NCBI RefSeq assembly: GCF_900312745.1 | Contig: NZ_OMPD01000014.1 | Location: 1,798,001-1,862,000 of the forward strand | DNA: 64,000 nucleotides | Source: Aquimarina sp. AU58 | GTDB taxonomy: Bacteria > Bacteroidota > Bacteroidia > Flavobacteriales > Flavobacteriaceae | Reading direction: 5' to 3' | In this document: in pieces, positions 36,582-44,901 of the stretch | Position numbering within the stretch: the first letter of the stretch is position 1 | Layout: every line of letters starts with the position of its first letter | Notes under the pieces: model-generated | The model's input: the letters and a program-made list of their open reading frames with translations, nothing else | Database searches by the model: none | Told to the model about the DNA's origin: nothing | Translations under genes and position numbers: made by a program

Positions 36582-37034
36582 TTAAAAATGAAGTTTCATA
36601 CCTTCATGAGAGGCTATAAATCCTAGTTTCTCATAAAATCGTATGGATTCGGGGCGCTTTTTATCTGTAGTAAGTTGTAGTACATGTGCTTTTTTTTGTT
36701 TTGCTCGCGCTATAGCCCACTCAAACATTTGTTGCCCTATTCCTTTACCTCTTTGATCTTCTCGAATTCGTACAGCCTCAATTTGTGCTCGTATTCCTCC
36801 TTGATACGTTAAGTATTGTATGAAAGATAATTGTAAGGTGCCAATAATTTCAAAATCATTATTCTCTACTACGATCAATTCCTGGTTTGGATCAGCATTA
36901 ATAGCTGTAAAGGCTTCAAAATATTCTTTTGGGAGAGGAATTTGATAGTTTTCCCTGGTTTTTCCTAGTTCATCATTAGCAATCATTTGTACGATTAAAG
37001 GAACATCTTGTTGGGTTGCTTTTCTAAAATTCAT
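36582..37034 (-). CDS. GNAT-family N-acetyltransferase
   Basis: 150 residues, one GNAT domain. The acetyl-CoA loop is VRIREDQRGKGIGQQMFEWA (~88-107) and the end carries RPESIRFYEKLGFIASHEGM. Length matches single-domain GNAT enzymes. The substrate is not evident, and the gene stands alone between the collagenase gene and the metallo-beta-lactamase gene. Confidence 0.88.
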   Translation of the reverse strand: MNFRKATQQDVPLIVQMIANDELGKTRENYQIPLPKEYFEAFTAINADPNQELIVVENNDFEIIGTLQLSFIQYLTYQGGIRAQIEAVRIREDQRGKGIGQQMFEWAIARAKQKKAHVLQLTTDKKRPESIRFYEKLGFIASHEGMKLHF

Positions 37035-37097
37035 AGTATGTGTATATGCTGAACACTCTGGCTCATATAATTATCCTTTTATAAAAGTAATACTATC

Positions 37098-37919
37098 TTA
37101 TATTTTGGAAGTAAAACCTGTATTGTTTTTGAATAGATACTCTTGAAGATTTATAGTTTGCCCTTCACCAAATTCTATGATTCTATCATCATTCCATTTA
37201 TATAGCTCTTCAATAGGTTCCTTAAATAGTGAGAATGATGTATGGTGTACAGGTAAAATAATAGTTGGTTTGGTGATTGTTACGGTATCTTTTAGAAGAT
37301 TAGCAGTATATGAAAAAGGACCACCAAATTTATCTAAGCCGCCTCCACCCATATTAGGGATCAAGATATCTGCATTACGTCCTTTAATATGTTTTTTCAT
37401 TTTAGAATGATTAATAGTGTCTCCTGTTACATAAATCTCTAACGATAGACCATCTTTCCTGATTTTTATCCAATAACCGTTTACTCCTCCACATAATATA
37501 GATGATATATAGTTAGATCCATGAACACAAGTTATTGCTTCAATTTCAATCTCATAACCTTTACTATCAGTATGTGTTTTATCTGCCCAGTTCATGAACG
37601 AAACATTTTCTAAAGACCTATTGGTAAACCAAGGCTTTATGTTTTTATGCGAATATACTTTTGAGCTCGACGATATTTTAGACATTCCCAATTCATCAAT
37701 GTGATCTGAGTGATTATGAGTTAATAACCAAATATCAATATTCTCAAAATCCGAATTTACAAATTGAGGTTTTGTTCGTCTTTTAGCTTTAAAAAACTTC
37801 AAATCAATTATAGTATTTATGTCGCAAAGAATAGGGTCGCAAGCAATTTTTAGATCTCCAACTTTTAATATCCATGTCGAAGCGCCAATCCATTTAAAAT
37901 CTATGTCTAAATTTTTCAT
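37098..37919 (-). CDS. Metallo-beta-lactamase-fold hydrolase (UlaG-like)
   Basis: 273 residues, no signal peptide. Metal-binding residues: THNHSDHID (HxHxDH, ~67-75), CVHGSN, TGDTINH and the C-terminal PVHHTSF. The start FKWIGASTWILKVGDLKIACDP matches the UlaG/L-ascorbate-lactonase-like branch of the fold. The substrate is unknown. It diverges from an HxlR regulator across a 91-base spacer with palindromes, so it is probably that regulator's target. Confidence 0.85.
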   Translation of the reverse strand: MKNLDIDFKWIGASTWILKVGDLKIACDPILCDINTIIDLKFFKAKRRTKPQFVNSDFENIDIWLLTHNHSDHIDELGMSKISSSSKVYSHKNIKPWFTNRSLENVSFMNWADKTHTDSKGYEIEIEAITCVHGSNYISSILCGGVNGYWIKIRKDGLSLEIYVTGDTINHSKMKKHIKGRNADILIPNMGGGGLDKFGGPFSYTANLLKDTVTITKPTIILPVHHTSFSLFKEPIEELYKWNDDRIIEFGEGQTINLQEYLFKNNTGFTSKI

Positions 37920-37934
37920 ATATTTACATTTTAA

Positions 37935-38007
37935 GTTACTTTAAGTAACCAAAAATAATTTAAAATACACTGATAAACAATAACTTACGGATTAGTAATT
38001 AAGTAAC
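37935..38007. promoter_or_regulatory. Probable HxlR operator in the divergent spacer
   Basis: GTTACTTTAAGTAAC (37935-37949) is a palindrome with 7-base arms GTTACTT / AAGTAAC. A further half-site AAGTAAC is at 38001-38007, directly before the regulator's start, and TAACTTA is at 37981. This symmetrical motif next to an HxlR gene fits a self-regulated divergent pair. Confidence 0.55.
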
Positions 38008-38010
38008 ATT

Positions 38011-38406
38011 ATGATAACTAATACTGATAAACAACAGGTTAGATTGAAGAAAAAAATTGAAAAATATTTTGTTTCTACTGCTCCATACTTAAAAGAAGGG
38101 TTTTGCCCGACAAAAAACCTGCTAGCAACTACCTTAGATAAGTGGAGCTTGTTATGTGTTTTTAATTTGGGGTATTATGAAGTTCTTAGGTTTAATGAAT
38201 TAAAAAAAAATATAGATGGAATTTCCTCAAGAATGTTAGCCGTTACCTTGAAGAAATTAGAAGGATATGATATTGTAGAACGCAAAGTTTATCCAGAGAT
38301 TCCTCCCAAAGTAGAATATTCTCTCACCAAATTTGGTTTTGAATTATCAGATAAAATCATTGACTTAAGTAATTGGTTTATGGATAATTCTAAATCTCTA
38401 CGATAA
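38011..38406 (+). CDS. HxlR-family transcriptional regulator
   Basis: 131 residues, a single winged helix-turn-helix. Near the start GFCPTKNLL places a Cys where redox-sensing HxlR/YodB proteins carry theirs, then LDKWSLLCVFNL, RFNELKKNIDGISSRMLAVTLKKLE (recognition helix) and VEYSLTKFGFEL (wing). It has an N-terminal extension of about 25 residues. Likely senses an electrophile or oxidant and controls the divergent hydrolase gene; the signal is inferred from the family. Confidence 0.87.
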   Translation: MITNTDKQQVRLKKKIEKYFVSTAPYLKEGFCPTKNLLATTLDKWSLLCVFNLGYYEVLRFNELKKNIDGISSRMLAVTLKKLEGYDIVERKVYPEIPPKVEYSLTKFGFELSDKIIDLSNWFMDNSKSLR

Positions 38407-38496
38407 TTTATTTATTTTATTAAAAGAAACCTACTATTCCCAGATGTATTGCGATGAATAATTCTATGGATTGAATGATACTTATTATACTATTTA

Positions 38497-39153
38497 TTAG
38501 TTTTTTTGAGCACAAATAATCAAGGTTTCCACTTTCATTGTTTTTCCATTAATTTCTTGTTCTGGTTCTTCTTTTTCAATATGTTCCGTAACTACGAAGT
38601 TATTATTGTGTAATAATTGGAAAACTTCTGATTTGTTAAACATATCAAACCCATATTTTACAAAGGGGTATGCTGCCATACTTGACTTTGGCCTTAAAGA
38701 AATGATCAGTTTTCCTTTAGGTTTTAAAACCCTTCTAATCTCCTTTAAAACACGTTTAGGGTCCTCCCAGAAATAAATAGTGTTAATGGTGAAAATTGTG
38801 TTAAACTCTGCGTCTTCACAAGGGATTTTATCAGCATTGGCTATAAAAAAATCAACCTTTTTCTCTTTTATTAGTTTTTCATTCAATGCGGTTGCCTTGC
38901 TCACCATTTCCTTAGAATAATCACAACCTTTATATTGAATTGTATTTTCTAGTTTAAAAATATCTTTCACAAAAAAACCATTTCCCATACCGATTTCTAA
39001 TATAACATCATTTGCCTTTGGGTTCAATACATCAATGGTATGAAGGTTGATAAATTTATTACCGACATTCATCTTTTCTCCCATTTCTATTCCCCAATCT
39101 CCTTCGGGTTTTCGTAATTGTTGGGCTATGTTTTTGAGTTGTTCTTCTGTCAT
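38497..39153 (-). CDS. Class I SAM-dependent methyltransferase
   Basis: 218 residues. Motif I VILEIGMGNGFFVKDIF (~43-59), the acidic residue in KGCDYSKEM, motif II FNTIFTINTIYFW and KGKLIISLRP mark a UbiE/Methyltransf_11-type fold. No substrate-specific domain is visible. It starts 35 bases after the stop of the thioesterase gene and is probably co-transcribed with it. Confidence 0.87.
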   Translation of the reverse strand: MTEEQLKNIAQQLRKPEGDWGIEMGEKMNVGNKFINLHTIDVLNPKANDVILEIGMGNGFFVKDIFKLENTIQYKGCDYSKEMVSKATALNEKLIKEKKVDFFIANADKIPCEDAEFNTIFTINTIYFWEDPKRVLKEIRRVLKPKGKLIISLRPKSSMAAYPFVKYGFDMFNKSEVFQLLHNNNFVVTEHIEKEEPEQEINGKTMKVETLIICAQKN

Positions 39154-39188
39154 TTTTGGATTTAAAAAAAGAGGTATAACAATTTAAT

Positions 39189-39659
39189 CTACTTCTTATC
39201 AGGATTACTACTTTTCTGATCACTACTATTTTTAAGCTCAATTAGTGTTAGTTGCGCTGCAGCACACAGTTTTTCTACACCATTTTTAATGATAAACACT
39301 TCAGATTTACAGATGGTTAATGTTCTTCCATTTTTTAATACGCTTGATTTTCCTATTAACAGTTCTCCGTCTCCGGGTGCCATTAAATTGATTTTAAACT
39401 CTACAGTTAGAACAGAGGAATTTTCTTCCATCAATGAAAATCCAGCATATCCAGCTGCATTATCGGCAATTGTACTAATGATGCCAGCATGAAAAAAACC
39501 ATGTTGCTGTGTTAAACTCGAATGATAAGGTACATGAATCTCACAATATCCCGGTTGAACGTCTATCAATTGTGCATTGATTAGCTTCATGAACTGTTGA
39601 CGTTCAAAGCTTTCTTTAACTTTTTTCTTATACGTATCTGATTTAGGCTCGAATTTCAT
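39189..39659 (-). CDS. PaaI-type hotdog-fold thioesterase
   Basis: 156 residues. HGFFHAGIISTIADNAAGYAGFS is the hotdog helix with the catalytic-site pattern of the PaaI family, followed by VLTVEFKINLMAPG. These enzymes hydrolyse acyl-CoA thioesters. The acyl group is not known here. Upstream partner of the methyltransferase gene. Confidence 0.87.
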   Translation of the reverse strand: MKFEPKSDTYKKKVKESFERQQFMKLINAQLIDVQPGYCEIHVPYHSSLTQQHGFFHAGIISTIADNAAGYAGFSLMEENSSVLTVEFKINLMAPGDGELLIGKSSVLKNGRTLTICKSEVFIIKNGVEKLCAAAQLTLIELKNSSDQKSSNPDKK

Positions 39660-39714
39660 TCTATGTGAAAAGTAACAAAATTATGCCTAATAAGAGACTA
39701 ATTATCTAGAAAAA

Positions 39715-40341
39715 TCAATTCGTAAGATCTTTGTTTGCTGTAGTGAATAATGGTAATGATATTTTATATTTTACGACCAGTAATCGAATTATAATGATTA
39801 ACATGGCAGTAGAGATATATGTGATATTTTGATCCAAATCAAATGAATATAGTACCATAAAACAAACTCCACCAGCGATAGAAGCTGTAGCATATATTTC
39901 TTTTCTGAAGAGTACTGGTATTTCATTACATAAAATATCTCGTATTACACCTCCAAAACAACCTGTTGTAGCTCCCAGAGCAACCGAAACAATAGGCTCT
40001 AATCCTGCATTAATTCCTGTTTCGACCCCTATTATCGTAAAAACTCCCAATCCAATCGTGTCAAATAAAAAAATTGATCCTTTAAGATAATCGAGCTTAT
40101 TTCTAAAAATGATAGAAAATACAGTAACTCCGCCTATCAAATACATGGTAGTCGTATTTTGCATCCAGGAAACTGGGGTATTACCTATAAGAATATCTCG
40201 AATAGTACCCCCACCAATAGAAGTGACAAATGCAATGATAAAAATCCCAAAGAGATCTAATTTTCGGTGCATTGCGCTTAATGAACCTGATATTACGAAT
40301 GCAATGGTTCCTAAAATATCTAAGATATTAAAAATTGTCAT
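39715..40341 (-). CDS. TRIC-family (UPF0126/YadS-like) membrane channel protein
   Basis: 208 residues, seven membrane helices in two similar halves, each with the glycine-rich signature: SIGGGTIRDIL (~40-50) and GCFGGVIRDIL (~127-137). Prokaryotic relatives of the trimeric intracellular cation channels share this repeat. Probably a cation or small-solute channel of the inner membrane. It stands alone. Confidence 0.9.
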   Translation of the reverse strand: MTIFNILDILGTIAFVISGSLSAMHRKLDLFGIFIIAFVTSIGGGTIRDILIGNTPVSWMQNTTTMYLIGGVTVFSIIFRNKLDYLKGSIFLFDTIGLGVFTIIGVETGINAGLEPIVSVALGATTGCFGGVIRDILCNEIPVLFRKEIYATASIAGGVCFMVLYSFDLDQNITYISTAMLIIIIRLLVVKYKISLPLFTTANKDLTN

Positions 40342-40435
40342 CTCGTTTATTTTGTGGTTAAATGTAATATATCTTGTCTGATTTTAAAACATTAAAATTT
40401 TATGTTGTTTGAAAAGCGAGTAATTACCTAAACTC

Positions 40436-40502
40436 TTCACAAACTCAAATTACTCTTCACAAATCGTTTTATTGGTATGAAGTGTTAACTATTATTTTTA
40501 TT
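40436..40502 (+). promoter_or_regulatory. Direct-repeat operator and promoter of the leucine-rich protein gene
   Basis: TTCACAAA occurs at 40436 and 40456 (period 20). A TATTTTTATT box at 40493 lies 37 bases after the start of the second repeat. It is the first of four such sites in the block 40.4-49.7 kb. Confidence 0.6.
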
Positions 40503-40527
40503 AAACAAAACTTAAAACACGATAAAA

Positions 40528-41448
40528 ATGAAAGAAAAATTACTTGCTCTAGTTCTATTTTTTATAGCATTAAATAATTACAGTCAAAGTATCAATTTTC
40601 CTGACTCTAACTTTAAAAATGATTTGATACATCATTCTCCTTCGATAGATACAAATAACGATGGAGAGATTGATGTTACAGAAGCACAAAATTATCATGG
40701 AGATCTTTTTATTGGTGGCGGACAGGATATATCTGATCTAAAAGGAATTGAATTTTTTGTAAATATATCCGGTCTGTTCATGAGAAGTAATTTAATAACC
40801 GAATTGGATCTAAGCAGTAACTTAAATATAAGAGTAGTTCAGGTAGATGATAATAGAATAAGTAAAATGAATTTAGGTAACAATATTGTTTTAGAAGCAC
40901 TGTATTGTTCATTTAATGAGTTAGTCGATATAGATGTAAGTAAGTATCCTGTTTTAAGTTTAGTGGATTGTCGCAATAATCCAGATCTTAAAACATTGGA
41001 TATAGCAAATGGAAATAATTACGGAAGTAACTTTTTTTGTTGGGCAGAAAACAATCCTAAACTAACCTGTATTAATATAGATCGAGGGTTTACACCTCCT
41101 ACAAATTGGCATTGGAGAAAAGATGCAACGGCTGCTTATAGTGATATATGCGTACAAAGTAGCACAGGAGGATTGATAGATCTGGGGCCTCTTTCTGATG
41201 AGGTTCCAGAATCAGGTAAGAAAGTAAGTAATGATATCATCGTATATCCAAACCCGGCAAATAACTTTGTTAATATTCGATCTGAAGAAAAAATAAAGAA
41301 ACTTACTTTGTATACGTTTGTTGGGGAGCAAGTTTTAGAGAAACAAAATACTCCTGAATTAGATATTTCTGAGATGAATAGAGGAATATATTGGCTTGTA
41401 ATAGATACAAAAAGTAAAACATTAAGAAAAAAAATCATAAAAGAATAA
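40528..41448 (+). CDS. Secreted leucine-rich-repeat protein with T9SS sorting domain
   Basis: 306 residues. Signal peptide (MKEKLLALVLFFIALNNYSQ), an EF-hand-like segment DTNNDGEIDVTEA (~37-49), about five irregular leucine-rich repeats (LKGIEFFVNISGLFM to LKTLDIANGNN, ~70-160), then a linker and a type A T9SS tail (IVYPNPANNFVNI ... KKIIKE, ~235-306). It should be exported to the cell surface. It heads the putative regulon with a TTCACAAA repeat promoter and is followed at 31 bases by the unknown secreted protein. Confidence 0.85.
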   Translation: MKEKLLALVLFFIALNNYSQSINFPDSNFKNDLIHHSPSIDTNNDGEIDVTEAQNYHGDLFIGGGQDISDLKGIEFFVNISGLFMRSNLITELDLSSNLNIRVVQVDDNRISKMNLGNNIVLEALYCSFNELVDIDVSKYPVLSLVDCRNNPDLKTLDIANGNNYGSNFFCWAENNPKLTCINIDRGFTPPTNWHWRKDATAAYSDICVQSSTGGLIDLGPLSDEVPESGKKVSNDIIVYPNPANNFVNIRSEEKIKKLTLYTFVGEQVLEKQNTPELDISEMNRGIYWLVIDTKSKTLRKKIIKE

Positions 41449-41479
41449 CATACTACATAGCTTATTTAAACTGTTTATT

Positions 41480-42748
41480 ATGAAAATGAAAAACCACTTA
41501 TACATATTAGTTTTGGTACTCAACCTTTCTTTTTTTAATCAGCTCTATGCGCAAGATCAAATGGTTCATTTATTAGAACCTTCGCGAGATGGGAAAAAGC
41601 AACAAATTTTGCAAATTGGAGAAAACAATGGGGAAAAGTTATTAGCAATGGCTTCTTGTAAACAATGTATACCAGCCGTTTATACTCATAATCCAGAGGC
41701 TAGTAAAGCATCGGGGAAAACTATTTATGGTACCTCGGGTATCTATGTGATACCTTATGATGATAATAGTTATGTATCTGTAGCTCCCAAAACGCCAGCG
41801 GTGGCTATAGGAGAAGGTATTTGGGAGACTTTTTTATACGCTAATTTTTTTAGCTCAGATAAGGCTAAAGTTGCTGGTATGACTAAAAATAAGGTAGAAG
41901 CTTGGGCGATAAACTTTTCAAAACAGATTATGACAGGAGGAGTTGGTGCACAAGCTGTGGATAGTGAAAGTAACCTTTATTATCCAGCTGCAAAAGAATT
42001 ACACAATGCAGAGTCGTTTAATTCTGTTACTATAGACATTACAAAAGGAAAAGAGATACGTCTTAATTTCCCTAATGACCATGGTGAACGTTATAACTAT
42101 ATGGCAGAATTGAGTAAGGTTTTAGAAGTTGATATTTACGATGTTGGAGGTAATAGACGAGAGTATATGTTTGTAGAAAGTCCGCTTTCGGTTATATGGG
42201 CAAAATACAGTTCGGGAAATGATTTAGGGAAATCTACATGGGGTACCTATGAAAAATTCAACTATTTCCATAAAGATCAAAAAGCAATAAGAAACGTACT
42301 GGTTAGTAAAGAAATTCAGGATAAAATAGATGCAAAACTGGCAGATTGGTCATTAAAGGCAAAGGAATACACAGAAAAGACATATGCCGCAAAGGAAGCC
42401 GAAGCTATAAAAAACAGGCGTTTGCCTGCAAAAGGATTTAGCAACTCGGTATTAGAAAAACAAGCGACACTAGCAGCAAAATCCTGGGCAAATCAATATG
42501 GTTGGGAAGAAACTATTACCAAGGCATACTTTGCTGGTAACGACTGGAGTATTTACAGGAATACACTAACAGGCATGCAGCTTGGCAGACGAATATCGGG
42601 TGTTATTGTTATGAAACGTAAGGATGGTAAATGCAGTTTTCAGTATGCGACATTTGCGCAACAATATAATGGTAGTGGGTATCAAAAGGTTTTTACAGAA
42701 GGTATTGTTCGAGGACAGAATGTTTTAGAGTGTACCTATGTTAACTAA
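41480..42748 (+). CDS. Secreted protein of unknown function
   Basis: 422 residues. A signal peptide (VLVLNLSFFNQLYAQ) is the only feature I recognise. The body has a Cys pair CKQC (~52-55), repeated small-residue stretches around ~70-110, a charged helical segment ~275-315 with KEYTEKTYAAKEAEAIKN, and a C-terminal part with one Cys in CSFQYATF and one in LECTYVN. No T9SS tail and no lipobox, so it is likely periplasmic. It shares an operon with the leucine-rich protein and lies just before the LytTR regulator, so it may be an output or signal partner of that system. Confidence 0.7.
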   Translation: MKMKNHLYILVLVLNLSFFNQLYAQDQMVHLLEPSRDGKKQQILQIGENNGEKLLAMASCKQCIPAVYTHNPEASKASGKTIYGTSGIYVIPYDDNSYVSVAPKTPAVAIGEGIWETFLYANFFSSDKAKVAGMTKNKVEAWAINFSKQIMTGGVGAQAVDSESNLYYPAAKELHNAESFNSVTIDITKGKEIRLNFPNDHGERYNYMAELSKVLEVDIYDVGGNRREYMFVESPLSVIWAKYSSGNDLGKSTWGTYEKFNYFHKDQKAIRNVLVSKEIQDKIDAKLADWSLKAKEYTEKTYAAKEAEAIKNRRLPAKGFSNSVLEKQATLAAKSWANQYGWEETITKAYFAGNDWSIYRNTLTGMQLGRRISGVIVMKRKDGKCSFQYATFAQQYNGSGYQKVFTEGIVRGQNVLECTYVN

Positions 42749-42759
42749 ACTATATAAGA

Positions 42760-42825
42760 CTTATAAACCCAAATTGTGATTCACAAACTGCTTTATGATC
42801 ACTAATTCTAAACTACCTATTTTTG
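42760..42825 (+). promoter_or_regulatory. Direct-repeat operator and promoter of the LytTR regulator gene
   Basis: TTCACAAAC at 42780 with a weaker copy (CTTATAAAC) 20 bases earlier. TATTTTTG, a perfect TANNTTTG box, lies at 42818, exactly 38 bases after the start of the second copy. The box ends 4 bases before the ATG, so the transcript may be almost leaderless. Confidence 0.6.
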
Positions 42826-42829
42826 TTAC

Positions 42830-43573
42830 ATGAATGTAATTAAGGCAATACTGGTAGATGATGAGCAAAGAGCTAGAAATGTTTTATCTAATTTGATAAA
42901 GCGTTGTAATCTGAATATAGATATTCTTGCTCAGTGCAGTTGCCTTGAAGATGCTGTCGAAGAGATTAGAAAACTACAACCTGATGTTGTATTTTTAGAT
43001 GTACAAATGCCTAACTATGCTGGATATGAGATCGCAAATTTCTTTGAAGAAATGAATTTTGATATCATTTTTGTAACTGCTTTTGATGAGTATGCTATAA
43101 AAGCTTTTGAGTTATCGGCTATAGATTACCTGGTAAAACCTATAGATAGAAAACGATTAATAGAAGCCGTAGAAAAACTACAAAGCAAAATAGAAAAACA
43201 AAAAAAGATAGAAGATTATCAAGTTTTACTAAACACCATAAAAGAAAAAGAGTTTAAACAAATTATACTTCCCGAATTAGGCAATAGACGTATTATCGCT
43301 ATTAATACTATAATTGCTATTGAAGCAGATGGATCGTATAGCAAAATTTATACAACAGAAAACAAACCGGTAACTACGAGTAAGAATCTGAAATACTTTG
43401 AAAATCTATTACCCGAAGACACCTCTTTTTTTCGCTCTCACAGAACCTGGATGATAAATTTAAAGTATATTGAAGTTATTAATAAATCTAGCTTAACAAT
43501 AACATTGGCACAAAATATAACTGCCAAAATATCAAGAACCCGTTTTAGTTCTTTTGAGAATACCATACGATAG
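42830..43573 (+). CDS. LytTR-family response regulator of the kinase array
   Basis: 247 residues: receiver with DDEQ pocket, phospho-acceptor Asp57 in FLDVQMP and Lys in VKPID, a short coiled linker (~120-140, KLQSKIEKQKKIEDYQ), then a LytTR domain with IIAIEADGSYSKIY, FFRSHRTWMINLKYI and KISRTRF. It is the only regulator in the block and lies 5 bases before the first of four kinase genes. A TTCACAAA repeat in its own promoter suggests self-activation. Confidence 0.93.
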   Translation: MNVIKAILVDDEQRARNVLSNLIKRCNLNIDILAQCSCLEDAVEEIRKLQPDVVFLDVQMPNYAGYEIANFFEEMNFDIIFVTAFDEYAIKAFELSAIDYLVKPIDRKRLIEAVEKLQSKIEKQKKIEDYQVLLNTIKEKEFKQIILPELGNRRIIAINTIIAIEADGSYSKIYTTENKPVTTSKNLKYFENLLPEDTSFFRSHRTWMINLKYIEVINKSSLTITLAQNITAKISRTRFSSFENTIR

Positions 43574-43578
43574 ACTTT

Positions 43579-44865
43579 ATGAATATATTACTACAATTAA
43601 TTAATCTTGGGATAACTGAAAATAGTACTCCATTAGAGATAAAACGTTCTAAAGTTCTTAATGTGAGCGTTCTAATTATATTGTTTAATGCACTGTTCTT
43701 TTTGTGTGTTGATACTATAACTCAGGATTTGACTTTCTATAGACTTATAGTTGTGATTACACAGGTATTAATTTACTGTGGAATATTGTACTTGCAAAAA
43801 ATGAGGAAACTACTTCTTTCAAGAGGAGTTTTTATAACGGCGATAATGGCATTAATTTTTTTTAATGCTAACTATGCATTTCGAGGGTTTTATGGAGAGT
43901 ATCAATATGTAATAATACCGATGCTATCTTTATTATTTTTTGACAAAAAACACATCAATTATACGGTACTGATACTTTCTATTATAGTGTTTTACCTCCC
44001 CAATTATTTTTATCACAATTACCCCGAAAAATATTTTGGTTACCTTAATTATGCATTTATTTTCATAGGAGTGTTTTTAATTGTAAATCTCTTTAAAAAC
44101 CTAAACATAAAGAATGAACTAGCATTAAAAGAGAATAATAATAAATTACAGAAACAAAATAGTATTATAGAAACGCAAAAACTACTGTTAGAAAAGGCGT
44201 ATTCAGAATTAGAAGTAAGCAAAAAGAATGAGTTGGCATTTTTACAGCTTAAGTCTTTAAAATCTCAAATGAACCCTCATTTTATCTTTAATTCGCTTAA
44301 TTCTATTCAGGATTTAATTCTTCAACAAAATACAGATGCCTCTTATGATTATATCGTTTTATTCGCACAATTGGTTAGAAATACATTAAACTATTCTAAT
44401 AAAGACTTTATTGCTATTGACAAAGAATTAGAATTTTTAGAAATATATCTTCAGTTAGAGAAATTAAGGTTCGAAGATGATTTTACATATACTATCGAAC
44501 ATACTAATACAGAAGGTTTGTCTGTTCCTTCACTAATCGTACAACCTTTTATAGAAAATGCTCTGATACATGGTTTACTACACAAAGCGGGTAAAAAGCA
44601 ACTCACAATAGATTTTACATTTACCGATCATCTACTATGCACGGTTACCGATAATGGTATTGGTAGAAAAGAGGCAAAGAAAATTCAGGCGCGACAAGGG
44701 GGTAGCCATGAATCCTTTGCGTTAGAAGCTATACAACAGAGATTAGAAATCTTAAAAGAACAATATGGTAAAGCAGTAGGATACCAGGTATTTGATTTAT
44801 ATGATAATGGGTATGCTACAGGGACAAAAGTTGAAATCAGAATGCCTTTTCAGAAAAAATACTGA
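43579..44865 (+). CDS. LytS-type sensor kinase 1 of the array (six-helix sensor)
   Basis: 428 residues. The N-terminal ~170 residues hold about six membrane helices (LNVSVLIILFNALFFLC onward), followed by a coiled coil (~180-225) and the PF06580 catalytic half: SQMNPHFIFNSLNSIQDLIL with phospho-acceptor His234, FIENALIHGLL (N box) and TDNGIGRKEA (G1 box). From about residue 215 it is almost identical to the three kinases that follow, while its membrane part is not. It starts 5 bases after the regulator, which is its likely partner. Confidence 0.92.
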   Translation: MNILLQLINLGITENSTPLEIKRSKVLNVSVLIILFNALFFLCVDTITQDLTFYRLIVVITQVLIYCGILYLQKMRKLLLSRGVFITAIMALIFFNANYAFRGFYGEYQYVIIPMLSLLFFDKKHINYTVLILSIIVFYLPNYFYHNYPEKYFGYLNYAFIFIGVFLIVNLFKNLNIKNELALKENNNKLQKQNSIIETQKLLLEKAYSELEVSKKNELAFLQLKSLKSQMNPHFIFNSLNSIQDLILQQNTDASYDYIVLFAQLVRNTLNYSNKDFIAIDKELEFLEIYLQLEKLRFEDDFTYTIEHTNTEGLSVPSLIVQPFIENALIHGLLHKAGKKQLTIDFTFTDHLLCTVTDNGIGRKEAKKIQARQGGSHESFALEAIQQRLEILKEQYGKAVGYQVFDLYDNGYATGTKVEIRMPFQKKY

Positions 44866-44901
44866 TTAATAGGGATATTTGATTTTATAAAGGGATAAAG
44901 G

